Source: G965267185 sp965267185
GTDB lineage: Bacteria; Pseudomonadota; Alphaproteobacteria; UBA6615
DNA: 64,000 bases
Assembly (NCBI GenBank): GCA_965267185.1
Contig: OZ253937.1
Span: 434,001-498,000, forward strand
Reading direction: 5' to 3'
Positions within the stretch are counted from its first letter, which is position 1. Every line of letters starts with the position of its first letter. Made by a program: the position numbers and the translations under genes. Below, piece after piece: positions 16,445 to 24,269 of this stretch. A model generated the notes under the pieces. That model ran no database searches, was not told the origin of the DNA, and was given only the letters and a program-made list of their open reading frames with translations.

Positions 16445-17713
16445 TTAGGCCAATTGCGCTTTAGGAAAGCGTCCCGCCTCGTCTTGCGCAAATTCGGGCT
16501 TTATGCCGCGGAGAACATAGGTGGCGAGGTGGTCTTTGTTCTTTGCTGAGATGGTGCCGTGGCATTTAATCTCGAACACGTTTTTGACGTGATGAAACGT
16601 GCTTTCGGACAGAGAGATCTGCCCTGCGACGCCGTTCGCCTCCAAGAGCGCGGCGATGTTCACCGCGTCGCCCCAAATGTCATAGGTAAATTTCATCTTG
16701 CCGACGACGCCGGCCATCACTGGGCCGGTATGTATGCCCACGCGTAATTCCCAGGGGGGGAGTCCCATCTCGCGGCGCTGTCCGTTTGACTCGGCCATAG
16801 AGTCTTGAATCTCGAGCGCAGCGAGACAGGTGTCGACGGGATGGCTTGCGTTCTTGTCGGGCAACCCGCCGGCGCACATATAGGCGTCGCCTATCGTTTT
16901 CAACTTTTCCAATCCGTGGCGTCTTACAATCTCGTCGAAGGTCGAGAAATATTCGTTGAGATCGTTGACCAGCACACGGGGCTCCGTGCGCTCGGCGAGA
17001 GCGGTGAAACCCACAAAGTCGGTGAACATGATTGTGACCGAATCGCAGTAGCGGGGCTCGACCCGGTTTCTGTGTTTTAGCTCGTCGGCGATCGTTGCGG
17101 GCAAGATGTTGAGCAGTAGATCGTCGGTCTTGCTTTTCTCCACTTCCAGCGCGCGCCGCGCATCGTCGAGACGGCTCTTTTCCGCTTCCAGCGCACAGCG
17201 GGCTTCGTCGAGCTCGATCAGGTTACGACGCAATTCAAGCTGCGCCACGATCTGACGGGCTAAGCGCCGCAGCGCCTCGGTTTGCTCGAAGCTCAACTCC
17301 CGCACCTCATAGTCCAGTACGCAGAGCGCGCCCAGCGCATAACCCTCTGGATTGATCAACGGCATACCGCAATAGAACCGGTAGTTCGGCTCCCCGGTCA
17401 CGTGTGGCATATCGGCGAATCGGTCGTCGGCAGTGAGGTCGGGCACCATTAAAAGGTCGTTGCGGCAAATTACCGTGTCGCAAACGGTTAACTCTCGGGG
17501 AAGTTCACTTGTACCCTCGGGCGTTCCGTAAGCGGATTTCAGCCACAGCCGTGTTCCGTCGACAAAATTGATGTCGGCGACTGGACACTCGCAAATTTGC
17601 GCCGCCAACTCGGTGATATCGTCGAAGTCTTGCTCCGGCGCACTGTCCATGATGCCGTATTGGTCCAGGGCGGCGATCCGTTCAGCTTCGTTCGATGGAT
17701 CGGGGATTTTCAT
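16445..17713 (-). CDS. GAF-domain class III nucleotidyl cyclase
   Basis: A 422-residue soluble protein: GAF domain (about residues 20-160), a helical coiled segment (160-198), the transducer motif LLLNILPATIADELKH, then a class III cyclase domain (about 220-400). Asp232 (MFTDFVGFT) and Asp276 (IGDAYM) bind the metals; Lys272 and Asp345 (YDIWGD) specify adenine, so cAMP is the expected product. The Asn352 of VNIAA is present, but the transition-state Arg expected four residues later is Leu356, so activity may be weak or absent. The GAF part would sense a small ligand or redox state. Stand-alone gene. Confidence 0.88.
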   Translation of the reverse strand: MKIPDPSNEAERIAALDQYGIMDSAPEQDFDDITELAAQICECPVADINFVDGTRLWLKSAYGTPEGTSELPRELTVCDTVICRNDLLMVPDLTADDRFADMPHVTGEPNYRFYCGMPLINPEGYALGALCVLDYEVRELSFEQTEALRRLARQIVAQLELRRNLIELDEARCALEAEKSRLDDARRALEVEKSKTDDLLLNILPATIADELKHRNRVEPRYCDSVTIMFTDFVGFTALAERTEPRVLVNDLNEYFSTFDEIVRRHGLEKLKTIGDAYMCAGGLPDKNASHPVDTCLAALEIQDSMAESNGQRREMGLPPWELRVGIHTGPVMAGVVGKMKFTYDIWGDAVNIAALLEANGVAGQISLSESTFHHVKNVFEIKCHGTISAKNKDHLATYVLRGIKPEFAQDEAGRFPKAQLA

Positions 17714-17914
17714 CTCCAGCGCTCCGATAATGCCCGCTCGCGTTGTCCTGGGAATGGTTTAGGACTCGCCCCAACGTAAGATTGGGTGGCAATTGCCTAG
17801 CCACAAGTGTCGAAATGAGCGCCGTGTTATAAATCTATCAACTCTCGGTCAAAAATGCTTTTGAACAACGGTAAATCGCCGCGAGCGCTTGATGAGGGTT
17901 GTGGAGAGGGTTGA

Positions 17915-18613
17915 ATGAGAACACGGCATAGCAGGGAAAAAGGGCTACCGGTCGCTGTCATCGCTCTCGCACTTTTTTTTGTGTCCGGTTCGCACGCCGC
18001 GCTTGCGGCCGACCTGATCGCTGGACCGGCGACGGTCATTGACGGCAATACCATCGAGATCGGCGGGCAACGCGTCGTTCTCCACGGCATCGACGCGCCC
18101 GAGAGCGCGCAAACCTGTGCGGTGCAGGGCAGGGAGGTGCCGTGCGGACAGCAGGCGGCAGCGGCACTTGCCGAACGTATCGGCCAGCAAGCTGTAACGT
18201 GCAAACGAAAAGGCCGCGACCCGGCGGGACACCCGGTTGCAGTGTGCGAGGCCGGTGACGACGATCTGAATACCTGGATGGTGCGTCAGGGAATGGCGCT
18301 GGCCGATCCGCGAGCCTCCAAGACCTATAGACGTGCAGAGAAGCGGGCGGCGAAAGAAAAAGCGGGCTTGTGGGCCGGCTGGTTCGTCAAGCCGTGGGAC
18401 TGGCGGCGCGGGCGGCGCCTCACGCGCGAACGGGTGTTCGAGGAGAATGTTTGCGCGATCAAGGGCAATATCACCCAAGACGGCAAGCGGGTTTATCACG
18501 TTCCGGGCGGGCAATATTACGGTCCCGCGATCATCGAGCCGCAGAACGGCGAGCGCTATTTCTGCACCGAAGAAGAAGCGCGCGCGGCCGGGTGGCGCAA
18601 ATCGAAACGTTGA
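17915..18613 (+). CDS. Secreted thermonuclease-like nuclease
   Basis: A 232-residue exported protein: signal peptide (about residues 1-31, ending LAA-DL), a staphylococcal-nuclease OB-fold (VIDGNTIEIGGQRVVLHGID, then ARG-containing segments through LADP, to about residue 150) and a C-terminal module with paired Cys (NVCAIKGN ... YFCTEEEARAAGWRKSK) seen in many bacterial nucleases. It would cleave nucleic acids in the periplasm or outside. Asp in LHGIDAPE matches a catalytic metal ligand. The start at 17915 follows GGAGAGG. It converges with the SDR gene, five bases between stops. Confidence 0.85.
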   Translation: MRTRHSREKGLPVAVIALALFFVSGSHAALAADLIAGPATVIDGNTIEIGGQRVVLHGIDAPESAQTCAVQGREVPCGQQAAAALAERIGQQAVTCKRKGRDPAGHPVAVCEAGDDDLNTWMVRQGMALADPRASKTYRRAEKRAAKEKAGLWAGWFVKPWDWRRGRRLTRERVFEENVCAIKGNITQDGKRVYHVPGGQYYGPAIIEPQNGERYFCTEEEARAAGWRKSKR

Positions 18614-18618
18614 ATGCT

Positions 18619-19389
18619 TTAGAGCATCACCTCGCCGCCGCACACGGCGATCGACTGGCCGGAGATGAACGAACTGGCTGGCGACGCGAGGAAGATCACC
18701 GTGCCAATCAGATCGTCGGGCGTCTCGGCGCGCTTGAGCAGGCGCTTTCCCTGCACGAACTGATGAAGATCGTCGTCCATGCTGGCATGCTCGACTTCGG
18801 TTTGTGTGTAGCCCGGCATCACCGTGTTGACGTTGATATTGTGGTCGCCGAGCTCGCGCGCCATCACCCGGGTCATGCCGACGATCGCCGACTTCGATGT
18901 GACGTAATGCAGGAAGCCTGGCACCCCCTGGGGCACCGTGCCCGACGAAATGTTGATGATTCGCCCCGCGCCCGCCTTGCGCATCGCCGGGGCGACGGCG
19001 CTGGCGCACAGATACGAGCCGGTGATATTGACATGGATGACCCGGTTCCACTCCTCGAAGGGGATCTCGTCGAACGGCCGCCGTGGGATCGAGGCGAAGA
19101 TTGCCGCGTTGTTGACCAGCACGTCGACACGTCCGAACGCCTCGAGCGTTTGCGCCACCATCGCGTTGACTGAATCGGGATCGCCCACATCGGTCTCGAC
19201 CGCCAGCGCGCGGCCGCCGGCGGCCTCGATCTCGGCCGCCACCTTGCGCAGATTGTCTGTGTTGATCTCGGCCAGCACGGGGATAGCTCCGGCTTTCGCG
19301 AACGCCAGGGCGTAATCGCGGCCGAGACCCTGGCCGGCGCCGGTGATGATGACGACGCGGTCGCTGACGTCGAAGCGGTTGTCTTCCAT
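18619..19389 (-). CDS. SDR-family oxidoreductase
   Basis: A 256-residue classical short-chain dehydrogenase. Cofactor loop TGAGQGLG (about residues 17-24), NNAA motif (about 92-95), catalytic Ser in NISSG, and YVTSK supplying Tyr and Lys. The acidic residue after beta 2 (AEI) suggests NAD preference. The length is typical. The substrate is unknown, likely an alcohol or 3-oxo compound. It is divergent from a second SDR at 19602, about 210 bases away. Confidence 0.9.
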   Translation of the reverse strand: MEDNRFDVSDRVVIITGAGQGLGRDYALAFAKAGAIPVLAEINTDNLRKVAAEIEAAGGRALAVETDVGDPDSVNAMVAQTLEAFGRVDVLVNNAAIFASIPRRPFDEIPFEEWNRVIHVNITGSYLCASAVAPAMRKAGAGRIINISSGTVPQGVPGFLHYVTSKSAIVGMTRVMARELGDHNINVNTVMPGYTQTEVEHASMDDDLHQFVQGKRLLKRAETPDDLIGTVIFLASPASSFISGQSIAVCGGEVML

Positions 19390-19601
19390 AGTTCACCCGA
19401 TTTGGATTATCGATATTGCATTCTCCGATACCCTAGCGGGGAAACGGATCGACATCCATCCAGAGGCAGGGGCCGGGGGTGGTGCAAGTCTCAACGCCGA
19501 AAATGGTGTATTTAGGGGGACGAGTTTTCCGGGGGGCGTATCTCAGAGATCGAGCCGCGATCCCGATCGAGTTGTCATATGAGCGTAGGGGCTTGAACCA
19601 A

Positions 19602-20348
19602 ATGAACCAAATCGATTTGGCGGGACGTTGTGCCGTCGTCACCGGGGCCGCTCAGGGTATCGGCCGGGCCATCGCCGAGCGGCTTCTCGCGTCGGGCGCG
19701 CAAGTGTGGCTGTGGGATATCGACGAGGCTGCGGTGACGACAACCGCCAACGAGTTGGGCCACGGGGCACATCCGTTGCGGGCCGATGTCGCTGATCCCG
19801 AGAACGTTGAACGCGCGGCCCAAGCCGTCGTGCAGGAGACGGGACAGATCGACATTCTGGTCAACAATGCCGGGATTTCGGGGGCCAACGCGCCGGTGTG
19901 GGAGTACCCAACCGACGAGTGGCAACGCGTTATCGAGATCGACCTCAACGGCGTCTTCTACTGTTGTAAGGCCGTCGTTCCGCACATGATCGAAAAGCGC
20001 TATGGCCGCATCATCAACATTGCATCCGTCGCGGGCAAAGAGGGCAACCCGAACGCCGCTGCCTACAGCACGGCCAAGGCGGGCGTTATTGGGTTGACCA
20101 AATCCCTTGGTAAGGAACTCGCTCAACACGACATCGCTGTGAACTGCGTCACGCCGGCGGCGGCGCGCACCGCCATATTCGACCAGATGACCCAGGAGCA
20201 CATCGAATACATGCTGTCGAAAATTCCGCGCGAACGGTTTGTCGACGTCGAAGAAATCGCGGCGATGGTCGCCTGGCTCGCCTCGGCGGAGAATTCGTTC
20301 ACCACGGCCGCGACGTTCGACCTCAGCGGCGGGCGCGCGACCTACTGA
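19602..20348 (+). CDS. SDR-family oxidoreductase
   Basis: A 248-residue classical SDR: TGAAQGIG cofactor loop (about residues 13-20), NNAG motif (about 86-89), catalytic Ser in NIASVAG and YSTAK with Tyr and Lys. Asp in LWDIDE after beta 2 indicates NAD. ATG 19602 (MNQIDLAGR) with TAGGGG upstream is chosen; the frame is open from 19479. Sequence resembles 3-oxoacyl/3-hydroxyacyl dehydrogenase-like SDRs. It is divergent from the SDR at 18619. Confidence 0.9.
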   Translation: MNQIDLAGRCAVVTGAAQGIGRAIAERLLASGAQVWLWDIDEAAVTTTANELGHGAHPLRADVADPENVERAAQAVVQETGQIDILVNNAGISGANAPVWEYPTDEWQRVIEIDLNGVFYCCKAVVPHMIEKRYGRIINIASVAGKEGNPNAAAYSTAKAGVIGLTKSLGKELAQHDIAVNCVTPAAARTAIFDQMTQEHIEYMLSKIPRERFVDVEEIAAMVAWLASAENSFTTAATFDLSGGRATY

Positions 20349-20501
20349 TGTAGCTGCGGCCTATGCATAAACGCACGGCGGCCTCCGCGTGGTCGCAGCT
20401 GCGGAACTATGTCCCCGGCGCGGACACACAATCGTTATTCCTGCGAAGGGGGCGGTTTTGCTAAACGAACGCCTCCGTGGCCACCGAGAGGGGATACGAC
20501 C

Positions 20502-20906
20502 GTGCTGAAGACCATGACTGAGTTCAACAAATGCGTTTTCCGGATGCCGTTTCCGTGGCCGATCTGGCTCATGATCCTGATGGCTGTGAATATGATTGGG
20601 CCGTTGTTTTTTCTCGGTCAATTGGAGGCGCAAGTCGTTCTGGTCGTGTTCGTGATCAGCGCCGCATTGGTAATGATGTTGTTTGCGGCCAAGGGCTACA
20701 CCCGAATTCTCGGCGCCGGTCATATCCTTTGGCTGGGACTGGTGCCTTGGCTGTGGGCCCGCCTCGATGCCGTGCCGCCGGAAGGCCTGTTCTCGACATG
20801 GATATGGATCGTCATCGTCGTCAACGGATTGTCGCTCATCATCGACATCGTCGACGTCATCCGCTACGCACGCGGTGACCGGCAGCCTACGGCCTCCGTT
20901 TCATAG
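20502..20906 (+). CDS. Small membrane protein
   Basis: A 134-residue protein with about four hydrophobic segments (PWPIWLMILMAVNMIGPLFF; VVLVVFVISAALVMMLF; ILGAGHILWLGLVPWLW; WIWIVIVVNGLSLIIDIV). The frame likely starts at GTG 20502 after GAGAGGGG; ATG 20514 is an alternative. No family is recognised with certainty. It has no evident functional partner. Confidence 0.75.
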   Translation: MLKTMTEFNKCVFRMPFPWPIWLMILMAVNMIGPLFFLGQLEAQVVLVVFVISAALVMMLFAAKGYTRILGAGHILWLGLVPWLWARLDAVPPEGLFSTWIWIVIVVNGLSLIIDIVDVIRYARGDRQPTASVS

Positions 20907-20977
20907 CCGGTTACCGGCCACCAACGTTGCGTCTTTATCGTCCGCGTGCGGGTTTGGACGCCCGCTTGCGTGACACG

Positions 20978-21715
20978 CTAGGAAAGCACCGACTTGATTT
21001 TGGCGGCGTCGCGGATGCCGTGCTTTCGGGCGTCGCGTTCGGTCAGCCGGGCGGCGAATTCGATATGGTCACGCAGCAGCTTTTCCGCCCGTTCGGCATC
21101 GCGATTGAGCGCGGCGTCCAGCAGCGCTTCGTGTCCGGCCAAGATCTCCGGCGAGATTTGGGTATATTCGACGAAGACCCGCCGGTAGCGCTCGAAATGT
21201 TCATAGAGCCGATGGCAAAACGAGATCAGCCACGGCGACCCGCACCCTTGAATTAGCGACAGGTGGAACCGCCGGTGAACCGACTCCCAGGTTTCCGATG
21301 AGCCTTCCTCGCCGGTGGGCAGGCCCTCGATGGCATGAATAAGCCGGCGGTAGTTCCCCGAGATATCGATCTCCCATTCGACATCGCTGCGGGCAATCGA
21401 ATCGAGAAAACCCCGCACCTCGAGTTGTATTCGAAGATTGGTGATGTCCCGGAGTTCTTCGAGCGACACATCGACAACGCGGAATCCTTTCTGTCCTTCC
21501 GCCGTTACCAAACCATTGGCCGTCAGTTGGGTGAGCGCCTCGCGGAGCGGACTGGAGCCAATATTGTATTGGTCCTTTAGTTTTTCCGACTGCAGCTTCG
21601 TGCCGGGGCCGAGGGTGCCAGAAATAATATCGCCCCTGATCTTGCGGAAAGCCTGGGCCGCTAACGTGTTGGCCTCAGCCTCTAGATCGATGTTGGGGCC
21701 CCAATCGTACTGCAT
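20978..21715 (-). CDS. GntR/FadR-family transcriptional regulator
   Basis: A 245-residue regulator: winged helix-turn-helix at the N-terminus (LAAQAFRKIRGDIISGTLGP, KLQSEKLKDQYNIGSSPLRE, about residues 22-75) and an all-helical FCD effector domain (about 95-235) with His positions suited to a metal or carboxylate ligand. ATG 21715 with GAGAGG upstream is chosen over TTG 21730. It is divergent from the LigA/LigB-isochorismatase-cupin cluster at 21868-24129, and would be expected to control it. Confidence 0.88.
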   Translation of the reverse strand: MQYDWGPNIDLEAEANTLAAQAFRKIRGDIISGTLGPGTKLQSEKLKDQYNIGSSPLREALTQLTANGLVTAEGQKGFRVVDVSLEELRDITNLRIQLEVRGFLDSIARSDVEWEIDISGNYRRLIHAIEGLPTGEEGSSETWESVHRRFHLSLIQGCGSPWLISFCHRLYEHFERYRRVFVEYTQISPEILAGHEALLDAALNRDAERAEKLLRDHIEFAARLTERDARKHGIRDAAKIKSVLS

Positions 21716-21797
21716 CGTTTCCTCTCTCAACCGTCTGGCGCCGGTAGGTCTTTGAATTACACTAGATGCACAAAATTACCAACAACACAAAAATATC

Positions 21798-21810
21798 CAA
21801 ATTATATTTG
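21798..21810. promoter_or_regulatory. Short inverted repeat in divergent promoter
   Basis: CAAAT-TAT-ATTTG lies in the AT-rich 152-base space between the FadR-type regulator (start 21715) and the LigA-like gene (21868). Position and symmetry fit an operator for the regulator, though it is not the classical FadR-type sequence. Confidence 0.35.
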
Positions 21811-21867
21811 ATTGTGGATTTAATTACCGCTATCCTCTATGCGAGGATGAAGGGAGAGGTGATACCG

Positions 21868-22182
21868 ATGGCCAACGAATTCGATCCCGATCTTCCGTCG
21901 AACCGACTGATTTTTGAGATCCGCCGCGATCCAGCGCTCTACACCGGCTTTGCCGAGCGCATGGAAGAGGTGATGGAAGAGTACAAGTTGAGCGCGGCGG
22001 AGCGCGCCGCTTGGCGAGAGGTCGACGTCGTGTCACTCGGCGAGCTGGGGGTGCATCCCTATTTCCTGCCGCAAGTCACGCGGCTGGTGCATGGTTCGGC
22101 GGGTAACGACAGCAAGAGCGACGCCGCGCAAGCCTACAAAAGATCATTTGGCGACCAGATCGTTGAGCACAAGAAAGCTTGA
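21868..22182 (+). CDS. LigA-like alpha subunit of extradiol dioxygenase
   Basis: A 104-residue helical protein with RAAWREVDVVSLGELGVHPYF (about residues 50-70 in part), typical of the small alpha subunit of protocatechuate 4,5-dioxygenase-type enzymes. The alpha subunit caps the active site of the LigB subunit. ATG 21868 follows GGGAGAGG and is preferred to upstream in-frame ATGs at 21766 and 21847. It is 35 bases before ligB-like gene 22218 in an evident operon. Confidence 0.8.
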   Translation: MANEFDPDLPSNRLIFEIRRDPALYTGFAERMEEVMEEYKLSAAERAAWREVDVVSLGELGVHPYFLPQVTRLVHGSAGNDSKSDAAQAYKRSFGDQIVEHKKA

Positions 22183-22217
22183 GGCGCGCAGCAGCGTCTC
22201 TGGCGACGGAGGGTGAA

Positions 22218-23063
22218 ATGGCGGAAATTGTCTCGGTAGTTGCAATGGCGCATGCGCCCGGTGTCACCGGTTGGCTCGATTCCGCGCCCGAGCAAGAGAG
22301 AATCGACATCGTTGCCGGGTACGAGGAAATGGGCCGTCACCTACGGGCCACGAAGCCTGACGTCATCGTTGGAATTGCCAACGATCACATGCTCAACCTG
22401 CCGCTGCGCGATCCCCCCGATTTTTGTGTCGGCACAGCCGCCAAATGGAAGGGGCCCGCCGAATTCTTCAAATCCTGGCTGAAGCAAGACGGATATGAGG
22501 TGGACGGACGACCCGACGTTGCGGCGTGTTTGGTGTCGGCAGGCCAGTCGGCGGGACTGAAATTGAACAGCCGGGACGATCTGTTGTTCGACGACAATTG
22601 GTCGGTGCCGCTCTATTACCTTACGCCGGACTACTCGGTTCCCTTGGTGCCGATCCATATGAACTGCATCAACCCGCCGGTGCCGACGCCGGAGGAAAGC
22701 GTTCGCGCCGGCCATGTCATCGCGGATTCCATCAAGAACGATCTGCCGGCGGACCTGCGGGTCGCCGTGATGGCGACCGGCGGGCTGTCCCATGAGCCGG
22801 GCGGGCCGCGCTATTTCACCGTCGACGAAAAATTCGACCGGTGGTTCTTGTCGCTCTTGGAAGAGGGCGATCTCGATAAGCTTTGCCGGGAAGCGACGGT
22901 TGAGCGAATGAACGCGGCGGGCGGTGGCGGGACCACCGAGTTGTTGGCATGGATGGTCGCAATGGCGGCGGCCGGCGGCACGCCTGCGCGCTCCATCTTC
23001 TATGTCGGGTCGGCGGAAATGCGTTGCGGAATAGGCGGGACGGTGTGGGACACCGTTCACTGA
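22218..23063 (+). CDS. LigB-type extradiol dioxygenase, catalytic subunit
   Basis: A 281-residue class III extradiol ring-cleavage enzyme. Likely Fe(II) ligands are the His of AMAHAPGV (about residue 11) and the His of IANDHMLNL (about 59), with the Glu of TTELLAW near the C-terminus; GGLSHEPGG holds the catalytic His. Normal length for the catalytic subunit. ATG 22218 with GGAGGG upstream is chosen. It pairs with the LigA-like gene and probably opens a dihydroxylated aromatic ring. The substrate is not determined by sequence; the following amidohydrolase suggests an N-containing product. Confidence 0.85.
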   Translation: MAEIVSVVAMAHAPGVTGWLDSAPEQERIDIVAGYEEMGRHLRATKPDVIVGIANDHMLNLPLRDPPDFCVGTAAKWKGPAEFFKSWLKQDGYEVDGRPDVAACLVSAGQSAGLKLNSRDDLLFDDNWSVPLYYLTPDYSVPLVPIHMNCINPPVPTPEESVRAGHVIADSIKNDLPADLRVAVMATGGLSHEPGGPRYFTVDEKFDRWFLSLLEEGDLDKLCREATVERMNAAGGGGTTELLAWMVAMAAAGGTPARSIFYVGSAEMRCGIGGTVWDTVH

Positions 23064-23725
23064 AAACCGTCGCCGGCGCCGAGACGGCAGCCGAAAATCC
23101 GCTCCTCGCTTTGCTGAGCGAAACCCGTTCGGCGCTCGCGGTCATCGACATGCAGGTCGATTTCTGCGCGGCCGACGGTTTCATTGCCGGTCTGGGGCTC
23201 GATCCAGCGCCGTGCCGCGACATCGTCCCAACCTTGGAGACGTTGATCGGCGTCGCTCGGTCCAGCGCCGTGCCCGTGTTGTGGATTTACGCCAACTACG
23301 ACGAAGCTTTGGTGCCGCCGACCTTTATCCGGCGTAGGCGGGAGGCTGGTATCGAGCGGAGCTGTTGCGTTCCCGGGACCCAAGGCTATGAGCCTTTCGG
23401 GGTGACGCCGGCCGGGGACGAACCGCAATTCGTCAAGCACACCTATTCGGCGTTCACCAACCCGGCGTTCGAAACTCATTTGCGCGGCGCCGGGATCGAG
23501 ACTCTGATCTTCGCCGGCGTGCAGACCAACGTTTGCATCGAAGCGACAATTCGCGATGCCTACAACCATGGCTTCCATGTCGTCGTGGCCGAGGACTGTG
23601 TGGCCTCCCACACCGCGGCCCTTCATGACGCGACGCTGCAAAATGTTCGCGCGTTGCTCGGCAGCGTATGTGCTGCCAGCGACATTCAAGAGGCTTGGCG
23701 GCAGACGGCGGGCGGCCGCAACTGA
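23045..23725 (+). CDS. Isochorismatase-family hydrolase (cysteine amidohydrolase)
   Basis: A 226-residue isochorismatase-like enzyme. The triad is present: Asp in VIDMQVDF (about residue 39), Lys in FVKHTY (about 132) and Cys in GVQTNVCIEATIRDA (about 166), the layout of amide-cleaving members such as N-carbamoylsarcosine or maleamate amidohydrolases. The best start is GTG 23045, overlapping the LigB gene by 19 bases; the frame is open upstream but without coding sense. Overlap implies co-expression with the dioxygenase. It could hydrolyse an amide released after ring opening. Confidence 0.85.
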   Translation: MGHRSLKTVAGAETAAENPLLALLSETRSALAVIDMQVDFCAADGFIAGLGLDPAPCRDIVPTLETLIGVARSSAVPVLWIYANYDEALVPPTFIRRRREAGIERSCCVPGTQGYEPFGVTPAGDEPQFVKHTYSAFTNPAFETHLRGAGIETLIFAGVQTNVCIEATIRDAYNHGFHVVVAEDCVASHTAALHDATLQNVRALLGSVCAASDIQEAWRQTAGGRN

Positions 23726-23754
23726 CAAACCGAAACAGGAACCGGGGTTTACCG

Positions 23755-24129
23755 ATGGGGCTCTCAGAAACTGTCGAACACTACGAGGCCGGTGATCTTA
23801 TCGCGTTCAATGACGACAAGCGCATCCGCACCAAGGTGATTCACTCGAAGGCAATAATATGCGAGATCGTCTGCTTCGTGCCGGGGCAGGAAACGGTGCT
23901 TCACAAGCATCCGATTCAGGACGAGATTTTCTACATCATCGAGGGGGAGGGAACGATCACCTTCGAGGATCAAGACGATATCGCGGTCAAGAAAAACAGC
24001 TTGGTTTTTGTGCCCGCTGGCGTCTCCCACGGCATCGACGTGAGCGGTCCCAGTAACCTGGTGGCGATGTTCACCAAGGGGCCCGGCCTCACCAACAAAG
24101 CCGCCAAGGGGTTCATGGTCGGCGAATAG
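23755..24129 (+). CDS. Cupin-domain protein
   Basis: A 124-residue single cupin: HKHPIQDEIFYIIEGEG (motif 1, about residues 48-64) and PAGVSHGIDV (motif 2, about 88-97) give a metal site. ATG 23755 is chosen. It is the last gene of the LigA-LigB-isochorismatase operon, 29 bases after its neighbour, and may act as an isomerase or decarboxylase-like accessory in that pathway. The function is unproven. Confidence 0.83.
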   Translation: MGLSETVEHYEAGDLIAFNDDKRIRTKVIHSKAIICEIVCFVPGQETVLHKHPIQDEIFYIIEGEGTITFEDQDDIAVKKNSLVFVPAGVSHGIDVSGPSNLVAMFTKGPGLTNKAAKGFMVGE

Positions 24130-24190
24130 TCAGGCCGTTGACTCATAACGGTCGCTGACAGGATTGCGGAATTCGAAACCCTACGGCTAC

Positions 24191-24224
24191 GCGCTTTTGC
24201 CGGTTCAAATCCTGCCGCGCACTG
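24191..24224 (+). other. Second tRNA 3'-end-like sequence
   Basis: It shares the 16-base run TTGCCGGTTCAAATCC (24197-24212) with the fragment at 2403, in the same orientation and followed by a similar GCCGC-C-CGCAC region. The T-stem has one mismatch and there is no complete acceptor stem or CCA end, so it is more degenerate than the first. It lies directly after the cupin gene, at the edge of the catabolic cluster. It may mark an old integration end. Confidence 0.4.
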
Positions 24225-24269
24225 TTAAACGGCGATGCCCGCGACCCCGGTGGCCGTTATGGACCGGGC

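Noticed and set aside
17945..19396. A long minus-strand frame over the nuclease and SDR genes
   Set aside because: The nuclease and SDR have full active sites in their own frames; this frame is Arg/His-rich shadow sequence.
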